From NCBI GenBank assembly GCA_903906365.1, contig CAIVKC010000024.1:122008-186007 (forward strand): a stretch of DNA of 64,000 bases, in the 5' to 3' direction. Made by a program: the position numbers and the translations under genes. Below the pieces are notes generated by a model. That model had not been told where the DNA came from and made no database searches. It saw only the letters and a list, made by a program, of their open reading frames with translations. The stretch's first letter is position 1, and each line of letters begins with the position of its first letter. The DNA is from an uncultured Bacteroidota bacterium (GTDB lineage Bacteria > Bacteroidota > Bacteroidia > Chitinophagales > Chitinophagaceae). Below, piece by piece: positions 35,051 to 44,609 of the stretch.

Positions 35051-35088
35051 AAAGCGGGTAGCCCTTTTGCTAAGGACTACCCGCTTTT
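35051..35088. terminator. Bidirectional terminator between convergent genes
   Basis: AAAGCGGGTAG pairs with CTACCCGCTTT (11 bp) and a further CCTT/AAGG pairing extends inside. T residues follow in both directions. It separates the aldo/keto reductase from the convergent lipoprotein gene. Confidence 0.8.
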
Positions 35089-35108
35089 GGTAATATCAGG
35101 AAGTTTTA

Positions 35109-36107
35109 TCAGTATGGAAGAATCTTGGTAAATGACAGCCCGCCAGCATTCACCCGGACTACTTTGAAGTAATAGGTGCCTGATCCAGGGCAGGTGGTCA
35201 CATCGCCGTTGGCATCAAGGCCATAGGTCACGGTAGTGGTGATGTTATCTGACCTCAGAACCTGATTCTGACCACTGACCAGCCTGAAATCACAATCCTG
35301 GCGGATAACTTTGGGCTGGGAAATCAGTGATTCGAATTCTACACCGAACCGGTTTGTCCCCCATTCGGCCACATCGCTGTTGCCCAGGGAATCGGTGTGC
35401 GTTCCGGTGGTTGTTATCACCACACCATTGGAATAGGAATATACACGCTGCTTGGACACATTCCAGCTGCGCTGTGAACCGTTGTCAAAGGTAACAACCA
35501 GGTTGCCTGTAATAGTATGGGTAATGCCACCGAGCGTTGCCAGGTCAGCCAGACGGCCTCCACTCACGTTGGTAAGTGTCTTTGAACCGTTGATCACAAT
35601 ACTCTTATTGTCACGTACCCTGGTAATCTTTAGGTTTTGAATGGATAAGGTTACCTGTGCGCCGGCATCCTTCCAATAAACTCCGGTGGGAATGGATATC
35701 ACCACCACGCCAGTGCGGGTGCGGTTGCCCCAGCAGTTGGAGCCGTTGTAATTTATGGTCACAGACCGTACGCCAAGGGTATCCTGCACGGTAACGGTTG
35801 CGTCACAAATCAGCCCTCCGAGGTTATTGTTTGAACCCCCGGAAGTCCCAAATCCATTGGTAGTCACATCTCCGCTGCCGGAAATACTGTTGCCAGCAAT
35901 TGCTGTGGAACCGTACATGGCCGTATTGGCATCGGTTGTAACCGCATCAGATTCATTGGACACCATCGCCTGATCATCGGCTTGGGTCTGCAATTGGGAG
36001 GTAATGGTTGAGTTGGAACCAGAGCTGCCGCTGTTTTTACTGCAGGCAAAGACCAGGGTAAAAAAGGAAATACCCAGAGCCAGGCGAAAAATGTTGATTG
36101 TTTTCAT
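35109..36107 (-). CDS. Lipoprotein of unknown function
   Basis: A 332-residue lipoprotein (lipobox VFAC, Cys near residue 22) with a Ser/Gly/Asn-rich linker (about 23-95) and a beta-rich C-terminal part. The latter shows long alternating Val/Thr strands (TVQDTLGVRSVTINYNG, TLSIQNLKITRVRDNKS) and a region with sequence like GSQRSWNVSKQRVYSY. I do not recognise a domain. It is transcribed alone and convergent with the aldo/keto reductase. It is probably an outer-membrane or surface-exposed protein. Confidence 0.8.
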   Translation of the reverse strand: MKTINIFRLALGISFFTLVFACSKNSGSSGSNSTITSQLQTQADDQAMVSNESDAVTTDANTAMYGSTAIAGNSISGSGDVTTNGFGTSGGSNNNLGGLICDATVTVQDTLGVRSVTINYNGSNCWGNRTRTGVVVISIPTGVYWKDAGAQVTLSIQNLKITRVRDNKSIVINGSKTLTNVSGGRLADLATLGGITHTITGNLVVTFDNGSQRSWNVSKQRVYSYSNGVVITTTGTHTDSLGNSDVAEWGTNRFGVEFESLISQPKVIRQDCDFRLVSGQNQVLRSDNITTTVTYGLDANGDVTTCPGSGTYYFKVVRVNAGGLSFTKILPY

Positions 36108-36264
36108 AAATACTTGAGTTGATTTTTATATAAGATGCTTTTAAAGGGTTAAAGTTTAAAAGCGGTAAAATAATTCTTTAATTGGCTAAATACCAATGGG
36201 ATAGGGTGAGGTATCCTGAGATGGCCGGGTTTGGAAAGGGGAATTTGGCCCCAAAAAGGTCCCG

Positions 36265-37164
36265 CTAACCCAAAAAGGTCATGTCCTCGGCGGATAATGG
36301 GATGCTGGCCGATTGCAGGTTTTCCTCCATGTGGACCAGAGAAGAAGTCCCCGGAATAGGAAGAATCCAGGGTGAATAATGCAATAGCCAGGCAATGTGC
36401 AGTTGAGCCGGAGTAATGCCATAACGGGAGGCCAGGCTTGCAATCCTGTCATCTTCCACTGTAAGGGAGGTTACCAGGGAAAAGAAGGGGGTCAATGGGA
36501 TATGATGGGTTTCGCATAGTCTGAGTACCTCTGCGCCACCCTTGGTTTCCCCATGAGGGCCTTTGAGTGTTTGCCGCTGGTGATAGCCAAACAGGTTCTG
36601 CACCGTGGCTACCGGTCCCATCCTCATAGCCTCCTTTAATTGATCAGGGGTCACATTGCTCAGGCCAACATGGAGGATCTTCCCCTCTTTCTGCATGGCA
36701 AACATGGCATCCAGTGAAGCGGCGAAAGGAGTCCCATGATCGTGGGGCATGACCCTGAAATGTACCAATGGCAGCTGCTCAAGCTTTAAATGTTTCAGAT
36801 TATCTTCCACACTTAAGCGGAGCTCCCTGGGAGTCGCATAAGGGATCCAGCTTTTGTCATCTCCTCTTTTTGCACCCACTTTGGTACAAATGACAAGATC
36901 CGTCGGATATGGGTAGAGGGTCTCCACAATCAGTTGGTTAGTCACGTAGGGACCATAGTAATTGGCGGTATCCAGAAAGTTAACACCCATCTCCAGGGCT
37001 CTTATCAGGACTTTTTTGGCCATGGAGCGGTCTGCCGGCTCTCCCCATATGTCTGTACCGGTCAGTCTCATGGTGCCATAACCCAGTCTGCGAACCTTTA
37101 GGGGAGATGGGGAGGAATCACCAATTACGATGGTGGAAGGCGGAGCGCAAAAAGAGTTCGACAT
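36265..37164 (-). CDS. Aldo/keto reductase
   Basis: A 299-residue oxidoreductase. I prefer the ATG at 37164 (MSNSFCAPP) to the upstream frame start at 37197. Motifs: GYGTMRLTG, catalytic Asp and Tyr in NFLDTANYYGP, Lys in VICTKVGAKRG and His in LVHFRVMPH. The cofactor loop GLSNVTPDQLKEA and the C-terminal ILPIPGTSSLVHMEENL are as expected. It is of a different subgroup from the YghZ-like enzyme at 34018. It is divergent from signal peptidase I across about 200 bp. The substrate is unknown. Confidence 0.92.
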   Translation of the reverse strand: MSNSFCAPPSTIVIGDSSPSPLKVRRLGYGTMRLTGTDIWGEPADRSMAKKVLIRALEMGVNFLDTANYYGPYVTNQLIVETLYPYPTDLVICTKVGAKRGDDKSWIPYATPRELRLSVEDNLKHLKLEQLPLVHFRVMPHDHGTPFAASLDAMFAMQKEGKILHVGLSNVTPDQLKEAMRMGPVATVQNLFGYHQRQTLKGPHGETKGGAEVLRLCETHHIPLTPFFSLVTSLTVEDDRIASLASRYGITPAQLHIAWLLHYSPWILPIPGTSSLVHMEENLQSASIPLSAEDMTFLG

Positions 37165-37305
37165 GGGTTTTTGACTAATGAAATGGCAAGTTAGCATTTT
37201 CCGGCTCTCATATTGTCCATCATGGAAAAGGCTGTTGTGTTATATGGGTCAGTGGGAGGGGGAATGTATCAAACATGGACGGGCAGTTTAACAAAAAATT
37301 GGATG

Positions 37306-37320
37306 TCCTAATTATTAGGA
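37306..37320. promoter_or_regulatory. 15-bp palindrome upstream of signal peptidase I
   Basis: TCCTAAT-T-ATTAGGA is a perfect palindrome 41 bp before the lepB ATG, in the region shared with the divergent aldo/keto reductase. Its form suits a dimeric repressor site. No binder is known. Confidence 0.3.
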
Positions 37321-37360
37321 ACGCATAATTATTTGAATATTTAATGCAAAATTATTCACC

Positions 37361-38905
37361 ATGCCAATCCTACATGCGGGCTGGATTTTACTGATCCAGT
37401 TATTGCTCATCATGCTTCCTTGCCCTGGGTTATATAAGATGTTTGTAAAGGCAGGCGTACCCGGATGGAAAGCTTTGGTACCATGGTATAATACATGGAT
37501 GATGGTTTCTATATGCAAGGGTCCGCGGCATTTGTTTTTTTTACAATTTATTCCCATTGCCGGATGGTTTGCCACACTGGCCCTGTTCGTGGAATTTGTT
37601 AAGTCATTTGGTAAGTTCCGTTTTTACCAGCATACCCTGGCAGCCCTTTTGCCGGTTTTCTATTTTTCCTATCTGGGCTTTAATGACAGCGAACATTTTC
37701 GCGGAGCGGGGGCCATCCGGTCGCACCGAAAAACATGGTACAGGGAATGGGCGGATGCAGCCGTATTTGCAGTCATTGCTGCTACCCTGATCAGGACATT
37801 CGTATTTGAGGCGTATGCCATTCCTACCGGATCCATGGAAAAAACCCTGCTGGTTAAGGATTATTTATTTGTGAGTAAATTCAGTTACGGGACCAGACTT
37901 CCCAATACACCACTTGCACTTCCATTTGTTCATAATACATTGCCTTTGAGTAGTTCCCCTTCCTATCTTACCTGGATCAAGATACCCTATGTCAGGTGGT
38001 TTTCAAGTCCGGTCCGCCGACAGGACGTGGTGGTATTTAACCTCCCGGTAGGGGACAGTACCATTATTCTGGAAGAGTATGGCACCAAGGACCTTTACTA
38101 TGATGTCATACGGAGGGCGGGTGGTGGCAACCCGGACCAGGGAAGAAAGATGGTTTTACAAAACCCCCAGGATTACCCCATTATTGTAAGGCCGGTTGAT
38201 AAGCAGGACAATTACATCAAGCGGTACACTGCCCTTCCCGGCGATACCATCCTGATCACCAAAGGGGTCGTTTCTGTCAATGGCGTTGCCGAAAAGATGC
38301 CGCCGCATGCCCAGACCTATTATTATGTTCAAACGGCCGGACAGCCCCTGGATGACAACGAGATGAAGGAACAATATGATGTGGATATACATAACCCCGA
38401 AGAGTTCCAGCTGACAAACAGTCTAAACCTGTATCGTGTGTTACTCAGTGCACAGGCCGTGGAAGCCATGAAGACAAGCGGGCTGGCAAAAAGCATATCC
38501 CCTGAACCCAGCGATCTGACCGGGCAGGAACAGGTATTTCCCTACGATCAGCTGCACCACTGGACACTGGATGATTTCGGGCCACTGTGGATACCCCGGA
38601 AGGGCGCGACCCTGAAACTGACTCCGGAAAACTACAGTCTTTACCAGCGGGCTATCAGAACCTATGAAGGCAATTCTTTGGAAAGAAGAGGAGATAAGTT
38701 CCTGATTAACGGGGTGGTAACGGAGCATTACACTTTTCACATGGACTACTATTGGATGATGGGTGATAACCGCCATAATTCCCAGGATTCCCGTTATTGG
38801 GGCCTTGTTCCGGAAGACCATATTGTAGGTAAGGCAGCCTTCATTTTCATGAGTCTGGGTCAAAACAGTATCCGATGGGACCGGCTTTTCAGAAGCATTA
38901 AATAA
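37361..38905 (+). CDS. lepB: Signal peptidase I with N-terminal multi-helix domain
   Basis: A 514-residue membrane protease that removes signal peptides. Residues 1-120 form an extra helix-rich domain (LIQLLLIMLPCPGLYK..., VPGWKALVPWYNTW) of the DUF5684 type seen in Bacteroidota. A further membrane helix leads to box B with the nucleophile Ser158 in PTGSMEKTL. The general base Lys287 is in IKRYTALPGD, and box E reads MGDNRHNSQDSRYWG near 455-470. The spacing Ser-Lys (129 residues) and the roughly 170-residue insert before box E are much larger than in E. coli, as usual in this phylum. Confidence 0.94.
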   Translation: MPILHAGWILLIQLLLIMLPCPGLYKMFVKAGVPGWKALVPWYNTWMMVSICKGPRHLFFLQFIPIAGWFATLALFVEFVKSFGKFRFYQHTLAALLPVFYFSYLGFNDSEHFRGAGAIRSHRKTWYREWADAAVFAVIAATLIRTFVFEAYAIPTGSMEKTLLVKDYLFVSKFSYGTRLPNTPLALPFVHNTLPLSSSPSYLTWIKIPYVRWFSSPVRRQDVVVFNLPVGDSTIILEEYGTKDLYYDVIRRAGGGNPDQGRKMVLQNPQDYPIIVRPVDKQDNYIKRYTALPGDTILITKGVVSVNGVAEKMPPHAQTYYYVQTAGQPLDDNEMKEQYDVDIHNPEEFQLTNSLNLYRVLLSAQAVEAMKTSGLAKSISPEPSDLTGQEQVFPYDQLHHWTLDDFGPLWIPRKGATLKLTPENYSLYQRAIRTYEGNSLERRGDKFLINGVVTEHYTFHMDYYWMMGDNRHNSQDSRYWGLVPEDHIVGKAAFIFMSLGQNSIRWDRLFRSIK

Positions 38906-39182
38906 GCAGGGTGCCCCGCTTGTTGCTTTGCCGGCTCCATACCCGCCGCCATTCCTTTCCTTCCAGGATAAATCCGCGATGCCCGAAAGCCAGGTTGTTT
39001 TTATCGGGTGTACCTTCCGGATAGAAATTGCCGTTATTAAAATCATTTACCTCACTTACGGGCTGGCATTCAAACTGTTGGCCTATTTATTACATATTTT
39101 AATACTATATAATGATATGTAGCAGTTGGGTGAACAAATAAATAATTTTAATTTAGGTAACTTTTTGAATTAGAGCAATCCT

Positions 39183-40037
39183 ATGAGGTATATACTTTTA
39201 ATGATATTGGCCGGCTGCCTGCAGTCGGCAGGCTGCCCTACACCGGTACCCGAACCCCTTCAAGCTGTGTTTAGGTATCATGGCTCCATTATTATGGCCG
39301 TCAAATGTAGTGACGGCATCATCATGGTTGCCGATTCCAGGGTTTTTTACCAGGCACCCCCGCCCGACAATACCCTGCTAGCCTATGAGGACGGACTGCC
39401 AAAAATATTTCCCTTAAAGAAGTTTGCGCTGGCCATCGCCGGGGATATGTCAGATGGTGAAACAAGAATCCAGAAGATTGTCACGGATTTCGACAGATCA
39501 GGAGCAACCTACAGTACACCGGATGAATGCCTTTATAAATTCGGACTTTTCACCAGGGATAAATATCCCAATTATTTCAAGAGCCTTGATAAGAACATCG
39601 TCCTGGCTGCCGGATATTCACCCGCCGCCACACTGGCCGTCCTGGTGCACAATGAAACCTATGTAATTTCCGACAAGAACTGGACTTCCAATCTTAGCTC
39701 CGAACTGGATTCCCTGCACCTGTTTGGTTCATCGGTTTTGAGCAGGTGTAAACCGGTTGCTGATACGGCCGAGGCTGCGATGAAAGCCTATATCCGGATG
39801 GCCCATAAAGAAAATGAAATGGGAGGGCTTTTTTCTGTGTTGAAAATCCGACCTGATAACTCCTATACCTGGCAAAAAAATGATTTTACGGGCAACGGAT
39901 TTCTCACAGAGTGTGAAGCCAGTAAAGCCTATTATAACAAGAAGATAAAGCTTCATTTTCCGGAACCCGGTAATAAAAAGCTGATGGACGGTCTCAATAA
40001 TATTATCTGGCTCAAATGCATTACCAAACGCCATTAA
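39183..40037 (+). CDS. Proteasome-fold (Ntn hydrolase-like) putative lipoprotein
   Basis: A 284-residue protein whose residues about 35-230 resemble the proteasome beta-subunit / HslV fold. GSIIMAVKCSDGIIMVADSR aligns with the Thr1 strand and the D17-S-R motif, and KIFPLKKFALAIAGDMSDG aligns with the following strands and the Gly-rich loop. The position of the catalytic Thr1 holds Ser or Gly and is internal, and the Lys33 equivalent is not obvious, so classical proteolysis is unlikely. The N-terminus is a short export signal with LAGC, a perfect lipobox at Cys12 (a second Cys at 18). An exported proteasome-like domain is unusual. An in-frame TAG upstream rules out an earlier start. Confidence 0.7.
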   Translation: MRYILLMILAGCLQSAGCPTPVPEPLQAVFRYHGSIIMAVKCSDGIIMVADSRVFYQAPPPDNTLLAYEDGLPKIFPLKKFALAIAGDMSDGETRIQKIVTDFDRSGATYSTPDECLYKFGLFTRDKYPNYFKSLDKNIVLAAGYSPAATLAVLVHNETYVISDKNWTSNLSSELDSLHLFGSSVLSRCKPVADTAEAAMKAYIRMAHKENEMGGLFSVLKIRPDNSYTWQKNDFTGNGFLTECEASKAYYNKKIKLHFPEPGNKKLMDGLNNIIWLKCITKRH

Positions 40038-40230
40038 ACGGGAATGGGATTTCCGTTCTCCTGTCCGGATCTGCATACTATCGTTTTCTATAGATCACCG
40101 TACGGCCATAGGCTCTGCCATTACCAAGCATGATTGATCCCTAAAGGACATTACGGGCCATAGCCCGCTCTTTAAAGTGGTCAACAGGGGCGAGTACGCC
40201 CCTCGGATTTACCTGATGGCTGCAGCCATA

Positions 40231-41031
40231 TTATCCAAAGAAATGATTGAGTGCTTTGCCTACCCCGTCTGCATTGTTGGTGTCCGTAATATAATCCGCT
40301 GCGTCTTTTACTTCCTGGGGTGCGTTACCCATGGCAATGCCTTTACCGGCAAATGCAATCATTTCTTTGTCATTGTAATTATCGCCGATGGCTATTATTT
40401 CCGATCTGTCCATTCCGAACTCCTTAATAAGCAGTTGGACTGCCCTGGATTTGGAGGCATCTGTATTCATGACCTCCAGGTTGGTCGGCTGTGATGTATA
40501 GATATTCAAGGCAGGATACAGGGATTTTGCCAGCTGCTCGGCGGCCTGTATGGGAGTAGGCTCATTCATAATGAGTATTTTATTGGGGCCGGTCTGGTGT
40601 TCGGTGAGGTAAGCGGCAATTTCTTTAAAAGGCTGTATACTGATTTGAACATCCAGGATTTTTTGTTCATGTTCTACCCATTTATTATTGGATTCGGAAA
40701 ACCATACCCGGTCCACATAATAGATGATGGTGGGAGTAATACTTTTTATTTCCTGGGTAATGGCGGCTGTTGTGGGAAGATCGATATTGGACTTGAACAG
40801 GATTTTTTCCCCTGAGACAATATAACCTCCGTTGAGGCTTGCTATTGGATAGTCCATGGTCCCAACCATTCTGCCCACCGGGATGATGGCATCCAGGGGC
40901 CTGGCTGAAACCAGGATAACCGGCACCCCTTTGGACATGACTCTTCGTATGGCTGATTTGGTCAGCTCTCCAACCGTGTGGTCTTTTCTTAAAAGGGTTC
41001 CATCCAGGTCAATAAAAATGGCTTTATACAT
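40231..41031 (-). CDS. Cof-type HAD-family phosphatase
   Basis: A 266-residue cytoplasmic HAD hydrolase of subclass IIB. The nucleophile motif is FIDLDGTLL (Asp8, Asp10), motif II is VILVSARP, the motif III Lys lies in the SKSRAVQLLIKEFG region and motif IV is AIGDNYNDKEMI. An alpha/beta cap lies between motifs II and III (about 85-185). Such enzymes dephosphorylate sugar phosphates or flavin precursors; the substrate is not predictable. It is transcribed alone. Confidence 0.94.
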   Translation of the reverse strand: MYKAIFIDLDGTLLRKDHTVGELTKSAIRRVMSKGVPVILVSARPLDAIIPVGRMVGTMDYPIASLNGGYIVSGEKILFKSNIDLPTTAAITQEIKSITPTIIYYVDRVWFSESNNKWVEHEQKILDVQISIQPFKEIAAYLTEHQTGPNKILIMNEPTPIQAAEQLAKSLYPALNIYTSQPTNLEVMNTDASKSRAVQLLIKEFGMDRSEIIAIGDNYNDKEMIAFAGKGIAMGNAPQEVKDAADYITDTNNADGVGKALNHFFG

Positions 41032-41404
41032 TTTTAAGATTTTTATTTGGTATTATTTTTCATCAGGAACGGCAAGTTAAGCTGTTTTCCAAATTCCAGG
41101 AAAGGTCATTTGCCAATCCGCTCCCTTCATAGGTGGGTTGCAGATCGGAGCATTCCTGGTGGAAGGTTTTGGGTAATCCTGCCCGATAGAGCGGGGGCCG
41201 TGCCATTTGGTTAATAGGTGCTCTTAAAAATAAAGCTTGCAGTCAAAAATGGACGGGGGCCTGATTGACATGGATAGATCTTTCCATGCAAAATAAACAT
41301 GGCGTTGCGCAATTTGCACGAAAAGGCGTAGGACGCCTTGCATGCGGGGGGAAGCGAATTTTAGAAAACAGGTCGGCTCCGCCGATACAATTCTTTTGTT
41401 TACC
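41032..41404. other. Intergenic region with a small hairpin
   Basis: 373 bp between the cyclase gene end and the HAD gene start. It contains a perfect 7-bp hairpin AAGGCGT-AGG-ACGCCTT at 41323-41339 without a T-run. I see no reading frame of note. Confidence 0.5.
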
Positions 41405-42445
41405 CTAGTCCTTTACTTCATATAAAGTAACCGGGTTGGCTTTGTGCTTGAGGCTGACCTCGCCAACCCTGACACAATGAAATGATTCTTTGACCTGCAA
41501 ATAGGCGGCTTCGCTGATGATAATCTGCCCCGGTGATGCGGCACTCTGCAGCCTTTGGGCGGTATTGACCACATCGCCAATGACGGTATAATCCAGACGT
41601 CTCAGGTTGGCTGAGCCAATATTGCCTGAAATCATTTCTCCGGTGTTGATACCGATAGCCACATTGGGAGAAAAAAACAGATCACCGGACTCATTGGGGA
41701 GTTTTTCTATCTGGGCCTTGACCCCCAGACTGGCTTCGATCGCGCGGTCCAGATGATATTGGCCCCGAAATACCGCCATAATGGCATCTCCCATGAATTT
41801 ATCTACATAACCATTCTGGGAAATGATTTCCTTGACCATGACGTCAAAATATTTATTGAGAAGGCTTACCACCACATCCGGTGAGGCTTTTTCGCTCAAA
41901 GAGGTAAAACCGCAGATATCCATGAAAACCACGGTGCCTTCCACCGTCTCGTTGAGCATCAGGGAGGATTCATACTCCCTGCGATTCATGAATTTGAGCA
42001 CGGTTTCATCCACGTACATACGAAGGATATTGTTTTCCTTTATGGCTTTCAGGGTTTCACGAAGCTGGGCTACATGATGAATGGTCTTTTTCATGGTTAG
42101 TTCCAGGTCATCAAAATTAATCGGCTTTGTTAAAAAGTCGAATGCACCCCGGTTCATCGCAGTTCGAATGTTTTCCATGTCTCCATAGGCCGAAACAATG
42201 ACCGACTTGATCAGCGGAGAGAGTTCGCTGAGTTTAGTGAGCAGGGTGAGTCCGTCCATCACAGGCATGTTGATATCACTCAGGACAATATCCACATCCG
42301 GATTTTGCTGGATTTTTTCCAGGGCTTCATGGCCATTTATGGCAAAAATAAATTCATATTGATTTTCCCTTATCTGTTTGCGGAATTTCTGTTTGATCAG
42401 AATTTCCAAATCCGTTTCATCGTCTGCTACTAATATTTTGGCCAT
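41405..42445 (-). CDS. Response regulator with class III adenylyl/guanylyl cyclase output
   Basis: A 346-residue protein: receiver domain (about 3-125, phospho-acceptor Asp in VLSDINMP, Lys in LTKPIN), a helical linker, then a class III nucleotide cyclase domain (about 165-340). Cyclase residues look intact: metal Asp in [11 protein letters not shown], Lys and second metal Asp in [13 protein letters not shown], substrate region DYTVIGD and the transition-state Asn and Arg in VVNTAQRLQ. It should make cAMP (possibly cGMP) when phosphorylated. Its ATG overlaps the stop of the preceding single-domain regulator by one base (TGATG), and the histidine kinase lies upstream, so the three form one signalling operon. 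Confidence 0.93.
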   Translation of the reverse strand: MAKILVADDETDLEILIKQKFRKQIRENQYEFIFAINGHEALEKIQQNPDVDIVLSDINMPVMDGLTLLTKLSELSPLIKSVIVSAYGDMENIRTAMNRGAFDFLTKPINFDDLELTMKKTIHHVAQLRETLKAIKENNILRMYVDETVLKFMNRREYESSLMLNETVEGTVVFMDICGFTSLSEKASPDVVVSLLNKYFDVMVKEIISQNGYVDKFMGDAIMAVFRGQYHLDRAIEASLGVKAQIEKLPNESGDLFFSPNVAIGINTGEMISGNIGSANLRRLDYTVIGDVVNTAQRLQSAASPGQIIISEAAYLQVKESFHCVRVGEVSLKHKANPVTLYEVKD

Positions 42446-42828
42446 CAGGCTTTGTTTTTTAATTTTTCCTTAAGCAAATTAAAGTCGATGGGCTTGGTCA
42501 AAAAATCATCCGCCCCCAGGGAAATGGCCTGATTATAGTTTTCTGAATCCCCATAGGCGGTTACCATCATAACTACGGGAGCGGGCGGAGGGGGCGCCTC
42601 GAATTTATGCTTGATCTGCCGAAGCAGTTCCAGGCCACTCATGCCAGGCATATTGATATCTGAGAGAATCAGTACCGCTTCGTGCTCCGGGTTGTTGAGG
42701 TATACCAGGGCTTCCTCGCCGGAAAAGGCAAATTCGAATTCCATCTCACCGTTTCTGATTTCTTTTCTGAAACGCTGTTCAAAAAGCGCCTGAATATCTC
42801 TTTCGTCATCGACCACCAGAATTTTCAT
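42445..42828 (-). CDS. Single-domain response regulator
   Basis: A 127-residue receiver with no output domain: acidic pair in VVDDERD, phospho-acceptor Asp in [13 protein letters not shown], Thr/Ala switch VTAYGD and Lys in LTKPID. It lies between the kinase and the REC-cyclase and closely resembles the receiver of the cyclase (both SDINMP, TAYGD/SAYGD and FLTKPI). It may act as a phosphate sink or competitor that tunes cyclase phosphorylation. That role is inferred from gene order. Confidence 0.93.
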   Translation of the reverse strand: MKILVVDDERDIQALFEQRFRKEIRNGEMEFEFAFSGEEALVYLNNPEHEAVLILSDINMPGMSGLELLRQIKHKFEAPPPPAPVVMMVTAYGDSENYNQAISLGADDFLTKPIDFNLLKEKLKNKA

Positions 42829-42868
42829 GGTATTTAAATATATAAAAGGCTAAAATAAGTCTTCGCCA

Positions 42869-44230
42869 TCAAATAGGTAAGATTATAATAAATTCCGTAA
42901 ATGATCCCTCCGCTGTTTCGGCGCGGATGGATCCGCCATGCCCTTTGGTAATGATATCATAACTCAGCGAGAGGCCCAGTCCTGTTCCCTCGCCGGAGGG
43001 CTTGGTTGTAAAAAAAGGCTGGAATATTTTTTCCTTTACCGCTGCAGGAATTCCGTTGCCGTTATCGCGTATGCGGATTTCCACTTTTTTATCCATTTTC
43101 CGGGTAACCACCCATACGGTGGGTTCGTAATTGTCTGGGGATAGCTTCTTTTTTTCAGCCACTGCATAGAAGGCATTTGTAAGCAAATTGAGCAGTACCC
43201 TTCCTATTTCCTGGGGAACGACGGATATCTGGCCGATGGTAGGGTCGAAATCCGTTTTCATGGAGGCATTGAAGGACTTGTCCTTGGCCCTGAGCCCATG
43301 GTAGGTAAGTCGCAGGTATTCATCGGCCAGCCCGTTGAGGTCCGTAGGTTCTTTGAGTCCGGAACTGCTTCTGGAATGCTGCAACATGCCTTTGACAATG
43401 GCATCCGCCCTTTTTCCGTGCGTATTGATTTTCTGCTGGTTCTGTATCAGGTCATCAGAAAGCTCGTTTAGGTTTGCTTTCTGGTCGGCATTGATTGGTA
43501 ATTTGGCTATTTCTTCCCTGAGCTCCTCGGTCAGTTCCACGCTTACCTCAGAAAAATTATTCACAAAATTCAGCGGATTCTGGATTTCGTGGGCGATGCC
43601 GGCGGTCAGTTCTCCCAGGGAAGCCATCTTTTCTGCCTGGATGAGCTGGGCCTGGGTGGCTTTAAGCTCCGAGAGCGCCTGTTCCAGCTCTTCCTTTTGC
43701 CGGGTGAGTTCTGCGGTCCGCTCTGCCACCTGTACTTCCAACTGGGCTTTGAGGGAACTGGTTACCTGGTTTTGTTCGTGCTGCTCCCGGGTTTTCTGTT
43801 TTTCTTTTTCCAGTGCCTTTCTCTGACGGTTGGTAATGATCCACATAGCCACCATCCAGATCACGGAAAAGGTCGAGGCCGATTTCAGCATGCTCCGGAA
43901 AGAAGAAGTATAATCTTCGGGAGTCAGTTTAGCTACATCGGTCGCCACCGCAATAATAATATAGGGTGCAAAGGCCAGCATGATGGGCCGGGCAGTATGA
44001 AATTCCCGTTGACTATACAGCACATAAATCAGGTACAACATCATCAGATGGGCGGCCCAGGAAATATAGGGCCTCAGAGGTGCCACACTGAACTCCAAGC
44101 CTATCATGATTACAGAAATAAGCAGTATGATTTTCAAAATGCCGTCCCACCTAGGCATGGACTGTGCCATGTCAAGGTTTTTTCGCAGGTACCTGACAAA
44201 GAAAACAACCAGAATCAGTTCTATAAGCAT
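42869..44230 (-). CDS. Membrane histidine kinase with coiled coil
   Basis: A 453-residue kinase with four to five N-terminal transmembrane helices (about 1-145) and no large extracellular domain. A long coiled coil (about 148-200, with VAERTAELTRQKEELEQ) follows, then the H-box GIAHEIQNPLNFVNNF (His near 214). The HATPase domain has the N box NLLTNAFYAV, DNGNGIP and GEGTGLGLSLSYDI. This NtrB-like subgroup is common in Bacteroidota. It is first in an operon with a lone receiver (40 bp downstream) and a receiver-cyclase, so it should control cyclic nucleotide synthesis. The signal is unknown and may be sensed within the membrane. Confidence 0.94.
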   Translation of the reverse strand: MLIELILVVFFVRYLRKNLDMAQSMPRWDGILKIILLISVIMIGLEFSVAPLRPYISWAAHLMMLYLIYVLYSQREFHTARPIMLAFAPYIIIAVATDVAKLTPEDYTSSFRSMLKSASTFSVIWMVAMWIITNRQRKALEKEKQKTREQHEQNQVTSSLKAQLEVQVAERTAELTRQKEELEQALSELKATQAQLIQAEKMASLGELTAGIAHEIQNPLNFVNNFSEVSVELTEELREEIAKLPINADQKANLNELSDDLIQNQQKINTHGKRADAIVKGMLQHSRSSSGLKEPTDLNGLADEYLRLTYHGLRAKDKSFNASMKTDFDPTIGQISVVPQEIGRVLLNLLTNAFYAVAEKKKLSPDNYEPTVWVVTRKMDKKVEIRIRDNGNGIPAAVKEKIFQPFFTTKPSGEGTGLGLSLSYDIITKGHGGSIRAETAEGSFTEFIIILPI

Positions 44231-44609
44231 GGCATCAAATTATAATAAACCTGAGACAAATAGGAAGGTTCAGGCTCTTAAATTAAATCTTTATCAGAAA
44301 ATGCTCAACTAATTCTTAAAAGGTTCCTTGGGGAGGCCCTGTCTTGGGACAGCCCGATTGCTCCTGGGCGTGGCACAACCAAATAAAGGGCTACCCTGGC
44401 CAGAGGCCAGTGACCGACCGGCAAGTTCCCCGAAAGGTAGAACACCAGCCCTGTTTTTAAGGAGTATGGATCTGTTTGCAGTAATGCTGCGATCCTTGGA
44501 TGGCATGATCAAAATTTCTACGGGGTTGTCTTGTCAGGGGCGGCGGGGGCTTTAAATTTTTTTCTTTCATATAAAACAGTACATTTAAGCGCCAAAAGCA
44601 TCAGTTCCA
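44231..44609. other. Intergenic region with a GC-rich structured segment
   Basis: 379 bp between two divergent genes. The segment 44330-44460 is GC-rich against an AT-rich surround and has several local stems. These are CTGTC-TTGG-GACAG (44339-44352), GCCC/GGGC just after it, CTGGCC-AGA-GGCCAG (44396-44410), and an outer pairing of AGGGCTACC with GGTAG and AGCCCT. It could be a regulatory RNA or leader for the HD-YitT gene, or a relic of a repeat. A minus-strand frame of 67 codons (44309-44512) covers the same DNA but has no protein features. Confidence 0.4.

Noticed and set aside
44309..44512. 67-codon minus-strand frame in the structured intergenic segment
   Set aside because: The composition (many Arg, Gly, Pro and Ser) reflects GC-rich structure; no signal, helix or family pattern. 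Kept as a possible RNA instead.
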